DNA of 53,507 nucleotides from Vibrio harveyi NBRC 15634 = ATCC 14126 = KCTC 12724. Lineage in GTDB: Bacteria; Pseudomonadota; Gammaproteobacteria; Enterobacterales; Vibrionaceae. This document shows, one piece after another, positions 35,741 to 44,002 of this stretch (the first letter of the stretch is position 1; the number at the start of each line of letters is the position of its first letter). Under the pieces are notes generated by a model. It was not told the DNA's origin and did no database searches. It saw nothing but the letters and a program-made list of their open reading frames with translations. The stretch is from NCBI RefSeq assembly GCF_001591145.1, contig NZ_BCUF01000042.1:1-53507 (forward strand). The letters run 5' to 3'. Both the position numbers and the translations under genes were made by a program.

Positions 35741-36385
35741 TTAGAACTTGTAACCACCGCTGATCATGAATACCCAAGGGTTGATCTTTACGTCAGTCTT
35801 TTGTGCTGCGCCATTAAATTTATAAGTCGCTTCAGTCTCGATATTTGCATACCAAGCGGATGCGTTTAGGAACCAGCTTTCATTGATCATGTAATCGACA
35901 CCTACATTGGCAGCCAGGCCAAATGAGTCATCCAATTTTAGATCAGTAAGACCTACATCTTTGGCTTTACCGTTAAAGCCCTCATCAAAGAACATGGTGT
36001 AGTTTAAACCCGCACCTACGTATGGGCGGAACTTGCTTTGCGAATCACCAAAGTAGTATTGCAGCATCACTGTTGGTGGTAGGTGTTTAGTATCTGCGAT
36101 ATCACCAAGACCAAGAAGATCAGTCGAGATATCGTGACTAAATGGTGTTGCCGCTAGAATCTCCAGGCTGATGTTGTCAGTAAACATGTAACCAAACGTC
36201 AAACCCAGTTGAGTGTTTGAATCTACTTTTAACTCTTCTTGAGAACCTAGGATCTTGTCACTGCTGTCGTTTGGTACAACCGATGCCGCACCAACACGTA
36301 GAATGAAGTCACCTTCACTGTGAGCAAAAACACTTGGAGACACTAACGCAGCAACCACTGCTAAACTGCAGATTGTTTTTTTCAT
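35741..36385 (-). CDS. ompW: OmpW family outer-membrane protein
   Basis: Eight-stranded beta-barrel porin-like protein, 214 residues. The signal peptide ends at VFA before HSEGDFILRVGAASVVPNDSS, the typical OmpW start; other blocks are LGLTFGYMFTDNISLEILAATPFSHDI, LPPTVMLQYYFGD and the C-terminal GGYKF with terminal Phe needed for barrel assembly. Family members form narrow channels for small hydrophobic compounds and respond to salt and iron. A strong AAAGGAAATAAC site precedes the ATG. It is monocistronic. Confidence 0.9.
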   Translation of the reverse strand: MKKTICSLAVVAALVSPSVFAHSEGDFILRVGAASVVPNDSSDKILGSQEELKVDSNTQLGLTFGYMFTDNISLEILAATPFSHDISTDLLGLGDIADTKHLPPTVMLQYYFGDSQSKFRPYVGAGLNYTMFFDEGFNGKAKDVGLTDLKLDDSFGLAANVGVDYMINESWFLNASAWYANIETEATYKFNGAAQKTDVKINPWVFMISGGYKF

Positions 36386-36891
36386 TGTTATTTCCTTTTG
36401 TAGGGCTTTGTTTCTTTTGTACTCCGCTATGCTCTTCCTTTTCGGACGGTTCTGTTATCAATCCAAAACCTTGAAGCACGCGAGTATCACTATTTTCTTG
36501 AGCTGCGCGCAAAATAGCATATAGAAACCCTACTATTTTGATGGAAATCAATTTGTGAAAAATATAGCTTTTCCGTATACAAAAACGCCAATTTGATCAA
36601 CAAATTATGCAAATCGGATACAATTCTGTAATGCAAACTGTGCGTGTGAGAAGAGTACGTCGCAGTTCTCATTTCAATTCTTCTGTAAGCCTCTGTGCTC
36701 AACAAAACTTTTTTCTCGATATGCTCGGATTATTTTTACAAAACATCGACTTTAAACAGCCCGTTTGACCGCTTAAATTGGCGATTTTCGGGGTCTGTAA
36801 ACCACTGAAATACAAGAAGTTATATTTCTGGAAAATCAGTTACTTAGAGTGATAGTCTGCATCTAACCAAGTAAGGAAAAGATAAAAAGCC
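36386..36891. other. Divergent intergenic region (506 bp), ompW / qnr
   Basis: Should contain both promoters. I looked for a LexA box (CTGT-N8-ACAG) near qnr, as found at some plasmid qnr genes, and did not see one; CTGTAAACCACTGAAATACA at about 36794 is only partly similar. No RNA gene or open reading frame is recognised. Confidence 0.4.
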
Positions 36892-37542
36892 ATGATTAAG
36901 ACCGATCTCACTTTCGAACAGGAAGACTTTTCGCATCACGATTTGCAAAACACCACTTTTCAAAATTGCCGCTTTTATCAATGCAACTTTGACCACGCCG
37001 ATCTCAGTGATGTGAAGTTTATTGATTGCCGCTTTATCCAACCAAGCGACATTGAAGGCTGTACCTTTCGCTATGCCAAACTTAAAGATGCCAGTTTTAG
37101 CAACTGCATGTTAGCGATGTCTCAGTTTAATGGCGCAGACTGCGTCGGCATTGAGTTACGTAAATGCGATTTGAAGGGTGCAAACTTTCAAAGTGCTAAT
37201 TTCGCTAATCGCGTCAGCAATACTGTGTTCTTTTGTATCGCCTACATTACGGGTTGCAACTTGGCTTACACTAATTTTGAGCGCGCACTGCTAGAGAAAT
37301 GCGATCTATTTGAGAACCGATGGAATGGTGCCAACTTGATGGGTGCAAGCTTTAAAGGTGCGGATCTATCACGTGGAGAATTCAGCCCTGAACAATGGGG
37401 CAGCTTTAATATAGAAGAAAGCGACCTGACCCATGTTGATTTAGAGGGTTTGGACATCCGCCGCGTCTCTTTATACGGTGTTAAGATTTGCGACTGGCAA
37501 CAAGAACAATTGCTCTCGCCATTTGGCCTGATCGTTATTTAG
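36892..37542 (+). CDS. qnr: Qnr family pentapeptide repeat protein
   Basis: Pentapeptide-repeat protein of 216 residues, the length of Qnr proteins, which bind DNA gyrase and topoisomerase IV and lower quinolone susceptibility. The right-handed quadrilateral helix is visible as repeated A(D/N)LxX steps. The larger loop region and conserved blocks NRVSNTVFFCIAYITGCNL, LEKCDLFENRWNGANL and the C-terminal GVKICDWQQEQLL match chromosomal and QnrVC-type proteins as I remember them. It is probably the resident chromosomal gene of the species rather than a recent import. A cupin gene follows after 8 bp. AAGGAAAAG precedes the ATG. Confidence 0.92.
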   Translation: MIKTDLTFEQEDFSHHDLQNTTFQNCRFYQCNFDHADLSDVKFIDCRFIQPSDIEGCTFRYAKLKDASFSNCMLAMSQFNGADCVGIELRKCDLKGANFQSANFANRVSNTVFFCIAYITGCNLAYTNFERALLEKCDLFENRWNGANLMGASFKGADLSRGEFSPEQWGSFNIEESDLTHVDLEGLDIRRVSLYGVKICDWQQEQLLSPFGLIVI

Positions 37543-37550
37543 GAAACATT

Positions 37551-37862
37551 ATGAACCTTTTAAAAGACCTACCTTGTGATTTGAGTGAAGAGGTATTTGA
37601 AGATTTACTCACACACAGACAGCTCCGAATCGAGCGTATTGTATCGAAGGGGCAAACGACGCCAGAAGGCGAATGGTACGATCAAGAAGGCCATGAGTGG
37701 GTATTGGTGCTAAAAGGCGTAGGCGAACTGACTTATGAGGACGGCACGAAGAAGCGTTTGGAAGCGGGCGATCACGTCAACATTCCAGCGCACACGAAGC
37801 ATCGAGTAAGTTGGACCGACCCAGAGCAAGAGACAATATGGCTAGCGATCTTCTATCAATGA
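37551..37862 (+). CDS. Small cupin-domain protein
   Basis: A 103-residue single-domain cupin. Motif 1 is GHEWVLVLKGVGELTYEDG (one of the usual histidines, with Glu) and motif 2 is GDHVNIPAHTKHRVSW with two histidines, giving a plausible metal site. The ATG at 37551 has GGAAACATT upstream and lies 8 bp after the qnr stop, so the two are one operon; the longer reading frame from 37488 overlaps qnr and is rejected. No function is established. Confidence 0.8.
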   Translation: MNLLKDLPCDLSEEVFEDLLTHRQLRIERIVSKGQTTPEGEWYDQEGHEWVLVLKGVGELTYEDGTKKRLEAGDHVNIPAHTKHRVSWTDPEQETIWLAIFYQ

Positions 37863-38193
37863 GATAGTTCACCGCCTATTCCCTCCCTTTTAAACTTTCG
37901 TTAAAAGCTCACTTATTGACACTTTTATCACTTCAAGCAATTGGCTTTATTATTTAATAATAAAGCCAACCATTAAAATCCGCATAAAAAACCATGCCGA
38001 TTAAGAGTTAGATGAAAATATTAGTATTATATATATTAGTGGGTAATTAGATTTCACTGACGCTATAGAGATGGCGTCATAATTCTGACAAAATATCTTA
38101 AAAAGATATTATTGGGATCTTTAAAATAATTTCTTTGACGTGATTCTGTCATCTAGTATTTTATAAAAACGTTTGCCTAAGGAATAAAAACAG
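37863..38193. other. AT-rich intergenic region (331 bp)
   Basis: Between the cupin and EAL genes. It contains the 13-3-13 palindrome at 37941-37969 and then about 220 bp of AT-rich sequence, probably promoter DNA of the EAL-AraC pair. Nothing else is recognised. Confidence 0.5.
37941..37969. terminator. Perfect 13-bp palindrome after the cupin gene
   Basis: TTGGCTTTATTAT and ATAATAAAGCCAA pair perfectly around TTA. The AT-rich upper stem and lack of a T-run make it a weak terminator; it could also be an operator. It lies 79 bp after the cupin stop. Confidence 0.5.
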
Positions 38194-38979
38194 ATGACTA
38201 TAAAAATAGAAGAAATATCAATTGACAATAATATTGTTAGTGTTTTCTGGAATAATCAAAATTTTGTCAGCCTTGAGTTCAAGCTTCAGCCAATCGTAGA
38301 TCCAAAGAACTATAAGATTCACGGTTATGAAGTGCTGTCTCATTTAGTTAATTCAAGTGGGGAGAGGTTGAATAGCGAGGAGTTTTTTGAATATATCAAT
38401 GATGAGTTCATAAAAAAGATTTTTCTATGTCAAATCAGATTCTTAAATGAAAATTTATCTCAGTTTAACCTAAATATATCACTCAACCTACCTCTTAGTT
38501 GTTTACTTGATTCATCCTTCGTTGATGAAGTCATAGAAAATACTGAAAATCCCATCATCATCGAAGTAACGAAGATAGAAAGTATTAAAGAGGTCAACGC
38601 TGCCAAAAGAAACATCGTTAAACTCAAAAAACAAGGACACCAATTCTGGTTGGACGACTATCATCATGATGAGAAGCTCAAAACCTCTGCGTTGCAATGC
38701 ATTGATTGGGATGCAATAAAACTCGATAAGAGTTACTTGCTATACCAAGATGGCTTGACCATGATCGGAATGCTGATTCCTTTACTTAAATTCCATAGCA
38801 AGAAGATCATTGTAGAAGGTGTAGAAACATCCTCTCAACGAGTCGCATTTCTTCATCCTGAGGTCTTTCATCAAGGTTACAACTATTATTACCCGCTCTC
38901 ACTCTCTGAAACTCTCGATTTATTGAACTTTAGAGAGATAAAGGAAACACCTCGATTCGAAACAGTTTTGTCCGCGTAG
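38194..38979 (+). CDS. EAL-domain protein with altered loop 6
   Basis: Stand-alone EAL domain (261 aa), the c-di-GMP phosphodiesterase fold, with no sensor or membrane segment. EAL reads EVL (Glu46). Equivalents of the catalytic set appear present: N98, E124, D154, D155, K176, E208 and Q227. However, the DDFGxGYSS loop 6 has become DDYHHDEKL, losing the glycine and serine positions needed for metal geometry and dimer activation, so it may be weak, inactive or act as a c-di-GMP sensor. The gene is AT-rich and sits 16 bp before an AraC gene, with which it likely forms an operon. AAGGAATAAAAACAG precedes the ATG. Confidence 0.85.
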   Translation: MTIKIEEISIDNNIVSVFWNNQNFVSLEFKLQPIVDPKNYKIHGYEVLSHLVNSSGERLNSEEFFEYINDEFIKKIFLCQIRFLNENLSQFNLNISLNLPLSCLLDSSFVDEVIENTENPIIIEVTKIESIKEVNAAKRNIVKLKKQGHQFWLDDYHHDEKLKTSALQCIDWDAIKLDKSYLLYQDGLTMIGMLIPLLKFHSKKIIVEGVETSSQRVAFLHPEVFHQGYNYYYPLSLSETLDLLNFREIKETPRFETVLSA

Positions 38980-38995
38980 ACTTGTTTATATTCCT

Positions 38996-39814
38996 ATGAA
39001 AAAAGTTACATTTAAAGCGCTCAAATATCAAAGTCCACAGTTATTAATAGAAGCATACGTCTCTCGGCATTTATTAGTCAGGGTGTCCAATGCGATAGGC
39101 TTTGTTAGTGTGAGTGGTCGAATGATACAGATTAAAGGAAGGGACATTATTTATGTTCCCGCGCACTCTAAATGTTGGGTCTCACTTAGACCAATCAATA
39201 AGGACAAAGAAATAGAAGTTGAACGCTTCACTTACACAGAAGAAATGCTAAGAGTCATTGTAGATAATTATTACTTCTTCGATTTTGGAACGGGAGATGA
39301 TCAAGAGAAGTTATTTAATACAAATGACTACTTCGACTCTTCGATTGAATATTGTTTATCTGACGTTTCGTCATGTATGGTTCACTCAATCAGCGTCTTC
39401 GCACTTACGTCTTTTTTAAGCAATTGTAGTGAGTTCGATAAAGCGAACATTTTATCATCTGTAAAGCTCATAAATAAGATGACTAACTGTATTCAAGCAG
39501 ACACTGAGTACCCATGGACGTTGGAGAATGTTTCGATAAAAACAGGGATCAGCAAGAGTTACTTATTAACTGAGCTCAAAAACTCGAACATTACCTTTAC
39601 CCAGTTAACCAATAATATCAGGTTAAAAAAGTCAGTTTCGCTCATTATGTCAGGTATGTCGATCAAGCAAGCAGCGATCAAAAGTGGGTTTGGGTGCCCT
39701 AATTACTTTAGTCGGGTGTTTAAGAGACGTTATGGGGTTCAACCGAGTCGACTGATCAAGTCTTCCGGTTTTGTTGATACTGATGGTTTGGACTTCATCA
39801 AAGCCAAGCTGTAA
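38996..39814 (+). CDS. AraC family regulator paired with EAL
   Basis: A 272-residue regulator. The N-terminal half has a possible cupin-like fold (VSNAIGFVSVSGRMIQIKGRDIIYVPAHSKCWV) resembling the ToxT/Rns type arrangement, and the C-terminal half carries the AraC double HTH (WTLENVSIKTGISKSYLLTEL and IKQAAIKSGFGCPNYFSRVFKRRYGVQPS, about residues 180-258). It lies 16 bp after the EAL gene and has no good ribosome site of its own, which suggests translational coupling. AT-rich compared with neighbours, so possibly horizontally acquired. Targets unknown. Confidence 0.85.
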   Translation: MKKVTFKALKYQSPQLLIEAYVSRHLLVRVSNAIGFVSVSGRMIQIKGRDIIYVPAHSKCWVSLRPINKDKEIEVERFTYTEEMLRVIVDNYYFFDFGTGDDQEKLFNTNDYFDSSIEYCLSDVSSCMVHSISVFALTSFLSNCSEFDKANILSSVKLINKMTNCIQADTEYPWTLENVSIKTGISKSYLLTELKNSNITFTQLTNNIRLKKSVSLIMSGMSIKQAAIKSGFGCPNYFSRVFKRRYGVQPSRLIKSSGFVDTDGLDFIKAKL

Positions 39815-39905
39815 TCATCCAACGTCATCTATTGCGTCCAAGACCACACTTTTATTCCCCCTTCTAGAAGCGAAAATCGCAGTTAATTGGCGCTGTTAGT
39901 CACAA

Positions 39906-39938
39906 GAAAAACGGGGGGAAGAAATATCTCTTCCCCCC
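39906..39938 (-). terminator. Terminator of the lipoprotein gene
   Basis: Perfect stem GGGGGGAAGA (39913-39922) / TCTTCCCCCC (39929-39938). On the minus strand it is followed by GTTTTTC, so it most likely terminates the lipoprotein gene about 115 nt after its stop. Confidence 0.75.
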
Positions 39939-40054
39939 AATGCGCAAAGGGTCTTGGTAAAGCGCAAATAGAATTGAAGTCATGACCTCCGAGCCAGTCT
40001 CCCAACCGTTACTCAGAAATGAACCTAGTCACCACTTCAATATTCAATAAATCG

Positions 40055-40801
40055 TTATTGGATAGAGAGTGTGTTTTGTTTGCGATTATATTCGAAGCGA
40101 TGGCTCTGCTTAGCGTGGTCTTTTACTTCCAGACCTTCCATCGTACTTGTGCCCTTCTCAAGTCGAACTTGATCACCGTTCAGCTCGACAATCAGCTTTT
40201 CGTAATGACTGCTTTGATTTGCGTCTTCATATTGCAGTCGCACTGTGTAAGTGCCTTTACTCTCGTCATATTCTGCCTGATAGCCTTCATTGAATGCTTC
40301 AATACTGATGCCTTCAGGGTAGACCACCATGGCGATACGTGTTGGTTTTTCACTGAACTTGTAGGTAGAGATACCAAAGCGTGTTTCAATGATTTCTTGT
40401 TCATAATAGAAGTGCGCAATTTCCTCTGGTGTGCTCACCATTACCATATCAGGCGAAAGACGCATGAGATGGTATTTCCAGAATGAAGAGGTTTTGCTGT
40501 CACCGACATTGGGCACTAGCGCTTGCAGCTCTTCTAAAGTGCTCACGTTAAACTCCCACAGCAAACCCAAAGAAAGTCTGTCTAGGGTATAGGTGACTTT
40601 GCGCGATAAGTTTTCTGCTTCAAAACCAAGTAAATCATCGCTGATTGCATCAGTAATAGAGTGATGGAGCAAATCGATCCCATCCACTTGATAGCTTGCT
40701 CTAGGGTCTTTGAACTTGGGAATTGAATCCGTTGACATCCCTTCACCGCCACACCCACTCAATGCCAATATCACCGCAGTCGCCGCTATCGCTTTATGCA
40801 T
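40055..40801 (-). CDS. Putative lipoprotein, 248 aa
   Basis: Begins MHKAIAATAVILALSGC, lipobox LSGC, so a lipid-anchored envelope protein. The 230-residue mature part is mixed alpha/beta with no family I recognise. The second ATG (40801) is preferred since AGGAG lies at 9 bases; the longer start would use a TTG immediately before it. It diverges from the SMR transporter gene and has its own terminator. Function unknown. Confidence 0.7.
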   Translation of the reverse strand: MHKAIAATAVILALSGCGGEGMSTDSIPKFKDPRASYQVDGIDLLHHSITDAISDDLLGFEAENLSRKVTYTLDRLSLGLLWEFNVSTLEELQALVPNVGDSKTSSFWKYHLMRLSPDMVMVSTPEEIAHFYYEQEIIETRFGISTYKFSEKPTRIAMVVYPEGISIEAFNEGYQAEYDESKGTYTVRLQYEDANQSSHYEKLIVELNGDQVRLEKGTSTMEGLEVKDHAKQSHRFEYNRKQNTLSIQ

Positions 40802-40979
40802 CAATACACGCTCCTCTCTAAAGACGGCGGCAGTGTAACGACTACAACCAAGACTTGGTGTAAGCGTATGTAAGACGCCACTATTATTACATTTAAGTAA
40901 AAGTTATTTTATTTTTTGCAGGATTATCATTTTATTCGACATCAATATACTAAGCGCACTCCACAACAACTGAAGACGA

Positions 40980-41318
40980 ATGATAACAATGAGCTGGTTT
41001 TTCTTACTTTTAGGCGTGGGCGCAGAAGCCCTTTCACATGTTGCACTTAAAGCGACTGACGGTTTTAGCAAGCCACTGCCAGCAACACTAGTTTTGCTGG
41101 GTCACTTGGCAGCATTTGTCTGCTTAGCACAAGCAATGAAAGGCGGTATGCCTGTGGGTATCGTTCACGCACTTTGGGCTGGCTTAGCTATCGTATCTGT
41201 TACCTTAATTTCTCAACTAGTGTATCGCCAGCATATGGATACCAGCCTTTGGATTGGTATGGCACTTATCGCTGCAGGCGTGATGGTGATAAACTTCTCC
41301 CACGGACACGCACATTAA
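40980..41318 (+). CDS. SMR family transporter
   Basis: Small multidrug resistance-type inner-membrane protein, 112 residues and four helices (about 4-24, 34-52, 60-80, 88-106). It carries the family glutamate (E17 in GVGAEALSHVALKATDG) and the helix 3 pattern VHALWAGLAIVSVTLIS. Members export quaternary ammonium compounds, guanidinium or polyamines; the exact substrate is open. It functions as a dual-topology dimer or with a partner. The HAD phosphatase gene begins 16 bp downstream. A second ATG at 40989 is an alternative start. Confidence 0.85.
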   Translation: MITMSWFFLLLGVGAEALSHVALKATDGFSKPLPATLVLLGHLAAFVCLAQAMKGGMPVGIVHALWAGLAIVSVTLISQLVYRQHMDTSLWIGMALIAAGVMVINFSHGHAH

Positions 41319-41334
41319 CCCTTAAGGCAGTAGA

Positions 41335-41964
41335 TTGTCAGATTCTCGAAAGCCCGCTTTAGCACTGTTTGATTTTGATGGCACCATCACCGATGAGGAC
41401 ATGTTTAGCCTGTTCCTTCACTACTCGGTGACGGGTCCACGCAAGTGGCTAGGCAACATTATCATCTTGCCATTTTATGCGATGTACAAAGCTGGGTTCC
41501 TCCCTGCTAGACGAATGCGTCCAATCGCCAGTTTTGTTGCCTTTGTGGGGCGACAAACCGAAGAAGTGAAAACACTAGGAGCACGGTTTGCTCAAGAGAT
41601 CATCGTGCAACACATCCGCCCTGAAGCCAAAACACGATTAGATTGGCATCATGCTCAAGGAGATACGATCGTAGTCGTTTCTGCGTCACTTAACGCCTAC
41701 TTAAAACCTTGGTGCGACACTCAAGGTTACCACTTGCTGTGCAGTGAACTCCTTGGGAACAGCAAACGCATTAGCGGGCTCTATCACAGTAAAGACTGCA
41801 GTTTGGAAAGGAAAGTCGAACGCGTTCAAGCAAAGTTCGACGTTAGTCAATATCAAGCAATCTACGCGTATGGCGATACACATGAAGACATCCCCATGCT
41901 CAAATTGGCAAAGCATGCCACGATGAATTGGCAACCTTGGTCTGCTAGTCGTTCCGACAGTTAA
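41335..41964 (+). CDS. HAD-IB family phosphatase
   Basis: A 209-residue HAD hydrolase of the IB (phosphoserine-phosphatase-like) type. Motif I is LFDFDGTITDED (Asp13/Asp15), motif II is VVVSASLNAYL, and motif IV YAYGDTHEDIPML. The family hydrolyses phosphomonoesters; the substrate is unknown. The start is TTG with AAGG seven bases upstream, an unusual codon but in good position. It follows the SMR gene by 16 bp and is closed by a terminator, so the two are an operon. Confidence 0.8.
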   Translation: MSDSRKPALALFDFDGTITDEDMFSLFLHYSVTGPRKWLGNIIILPFYAMYKAGFLPARRMRPIASFVAFVGRQTEEVKTLGARFAQEIIVQHIRPEAKTRLDWHHAQGDTIVVVSASLNAYLKPWCDTQGYHLLCSELLGNSKRISGLYHSKDCSLERKVERVQAKFDVSQYQAIYAYGDTHEDIPMLKLAKHATMNWQPWSASRSDS

Positions 41965-41971
41965 AAACAAG

Positions 41972-41999
41972 AAACCCTTCTCAATCGAGAAGGGTTTTA
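41972..41999. terminator. Bidirectional terminator, HAD / LPMO
   Basis: Stem AAACCCTTCTC / GAGAAGGGTTT with loop AATC, T-rich on the plus side and A-rich on the other; serves the convergent HAD and LPMO genes. Confidence 0.85.
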
Positions 42000-42020
42000 T
42001 TTATTTGGGAAGAAAGAATG

Positions 42021-43199
42021 CTAGCGCCAAACACCCCATTCACCTGTTGTTCCAGGTTCTTCGCCACGAGTCCACCATTGTGCGGTCCACTCACGACCAT
42101 TGTGCGTTACGACATCGCCTTGGTTGTACACCGCGTCTTTGCTCCAAAGATTGGTTGGCTCGACTGGTGGTTGAGTATCTCCTTTAATCAACGATAATGC
42201 GTAACTAAAATTGGCACTCGGAGCCAATACTTGGTTCGCATAAACATTGTTCGTATCGAACATGTAGTGATTCATCGCTTCATGCCAAATACCTACATAC
42301 CAATCACCGGTTTGCTGTGAGTTAAATTGATCTGCCAGTTCTGCTGCCCATGTCGTCGTGTTATTGGCATTAATAGGGAGTGAAAGGTCGACGATCTCAG
42401 TACCTGTTTCATTAAACGTACGAAAGCGCACGGTATCACCCGCCTCGACAGGACCAAACCCTTGTGGAACAAAATAGCCAAGTGACGTGAGGTTATTACC
42501 CGGATCGGTGGGATCGACAGGGTCAGTTGGTGGTGTGGTGCCATTACCATTCAACGTAATATCACTACAGTTGTAGAAACCTTCACCCGCTACATCAATA
42601 CGCTGCCAGCGAGTGTAAAGGATCGCATCACCCGAACGATCAGCAGGGAAGGTCACTTGCATGCGGTAGCGTTTTTCTGCATCAACATAAACGTCACCAG
42701 CCGTATCGATCAATTCTAAATCGTCCCAAGTAAGAGGTTGCGTGTCGTCATAAGTTGGCTTGGAAAGGTAGAACTCCCAATAAGAAGGGTTATGTGGAGC
42801 TTTGCCATAGAACACCAATTCAATTTGGTTGTTGGCGTCTGGGGTGACATTGGTACGCTGCCAATTTGGCGATGGAATGTTTAGACCTTTTTTCGCCGCA
42901 TCGCCTGCAGAACACAGCTCTCCATCACGAACGATTGCTTGTACATGTGCCATATCACGATAATTTGGCACGTTAGCCGCCACTTCACTGCGCTGAACAA
43001 ATGGGTATGCCCCCGACTCGTCATAAGCAGCCTGACACGCTTGGTTTGGAATTTCATTGGTCCAAAAGCCACCGTCTAAATAACAGGTATTTTGACGTGC
43101 GCTTGGAAACTCGACCCAGCCGTGGGCATTAACATTAAATGAGCTTAACGCTGCAATCGCGCCCAAGCTCACTAGGGGAAGGGTTACGTATGATTTCAT
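42021..43199 (-). CDS. AA10 lytic polysaccharide monooxygenase with CBM5/12-like domain
   Basis: Secreted copper enzyme that oxidatively cuts chitin (or cellulose). The signal peptide MKSYVTLPLVSLGAIAALSSF ends at NVNA before His26, so the mature N-terminus is the copper-binding His of HGW. The second histidine is in KAPHNPSYW (residue 136), with Phe near GEGFYNCSD completing the axial site. A PPTDPVDPTDP linker leads to a middle domain (about 240-335) like GbpA domain 2, then a C-terminal carbohydrate-binding module AVYNQGDVVTHNGREWTAQWW. The second ATG (43199) is favoured because AAGGATGA gives better spacing. At 392 residues it is shorter than GbpA. Confidence 0.9.
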   Translation of the reverse strand: MKSYVTLPLVSLGAIAALSSFNVNAHGWVEFPSARQNTCYLDGGFWTNEIPNQACQAAYDESGAYPFVQRSEVAANVPNYRDMAHVQAIVRDGELCSAGDAAKKGLNIPSPNWQRTNVTPDANNQIELVFYGKAPHNPSYWEFYLSKPTYDDTQPLTWDDLELIDTAGDVYVDAEKRYRMQVTFPADRSGDAILYTRWQRIDVAGEGFYNCSDITLNGNGTTPPTDPVDPTDPGNNLTSLGYFVPQGFGPVEAGDTVRFRTFNETGTEIVDLSLPINANNTTTWAAELADQFNSQQTGDWYVGIWHEAMNHYMFDTNNVYANQVLAPSANFSYALSLIKGDTQPPVEPTNLWSKDAVYNQGDVVTHNGREWTAQWWTRGEEPGTTGEWGVWR

Positions 43200-43414
43200 C
43201 ATTCATCCTTAAATTTTCTATCACGCTGCTCGCGAACCAAGCAACGACGTAGAAAAACTAGCAGGATGCGATTATTTAGAAGGTGAGAATAAATGCTGGA
43301 ATTGTCAGATTGTTGCCTGCTTTCCAGCATTTTATGTGGACTGCAGTCATACTCGACTCACTCTTTCGAGTCACTTCAAATTGATGTGCTACAACACAAT
43401 GTTCCCTATAGCGG

Positions 43415-43855
43415 TTATCGTTCATCTTTTGGCGTATCCATCACCACCATGGTCGTGATTGCTTTGACATGTTCGCATTCACCAAGCACGTCTGCATGAA
43501 ACGCTTTGTATGCCGCAAGGTCTTGAGTTTCGACACGCAACAAATATTCATTTGCCCCTGTGATGTTATGGCATTCCACCACCTCATCAACAAAACGTAC
43601 ATGATCTTCAAAACCGAGCTGCGCTTGCTTTGAGTGCGACGCTAAACCTATCGACACATAAGCGACAAAACCAACGCCCATTTGCTGATTGTCCAACACT
43701 GCGCGATAGCCTTTGATAGTTCCTTTGCGTTCGAGGTCTTGTACGCGGCGCAAAGTAGCAGACGGCGACAATCCAACGCGCTCAGACAGCTCTACATTGG
43801 AGATTCTTCCGTCCGATTTCAGTGCTTGCAATATTCTTTCGTCAAATCTATCCAT
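43415..43855 (-). CDS. Lrp/AsnC family regulator
   Basis: A 146-residue feast/famine regulator with an N-terminal HTH (FDERILQALKSDGRISNVELSERVGLSPSATLRRVQDLE, about residues 4-42) and a C-terminal RAM ligand-binding domain with VGFVAYVSIGL and VECHNITGANEYLLRVE. ATG 43855 is taken since it begins the normal Lrp layout; an extended reading frame upstream to 44128 overlaps the lysE gene and is rejected. It diverges from the LysE gene, the usual lrp-lysE arrangement, and may control it in response to an amino acid. Confidence 0.9.
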   Translation of the reverse strand: MDRFDERILQALKSDGRISNVELSERVGLSPSATLRRVQDLERKGTIKGYRAVLDNQQMGVGFVAYVSIGLASHSKQAQLGFEDHVRFVDEVVECHNITGANEYLLRVETQDLAAYKAFHADVLGECEHVKAITTMVVMDTPKDER

Positions 43856-44002
43856 AATGTTCTTTTGTTGTTTAAGCGAAGCATTTTCATCAAATAAAAG
43901 CACAAAATTGATGACACTTCTACCTATCATTGTGTTTGACCGGTCAGAAAACGTAACCCCTTGCCCATCACTTTGTGGCAAACATATTTGTAGGAACACA
44001 CT

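Noticed and set aside
36784..36815. Possible LexA (SOS) box before qnr
   Set aside because: Only CTGT and a poor second half are present; spacing and the ACAG end do not match the consensus.
40019..40486. 155-aa plus-strand reading frame opposite the lipoprotein gene
   Set aside because: Hydrophobic only because it is antisense to a polar gene; the minus-strand gene has a lipobox, ribosome site and terminator.
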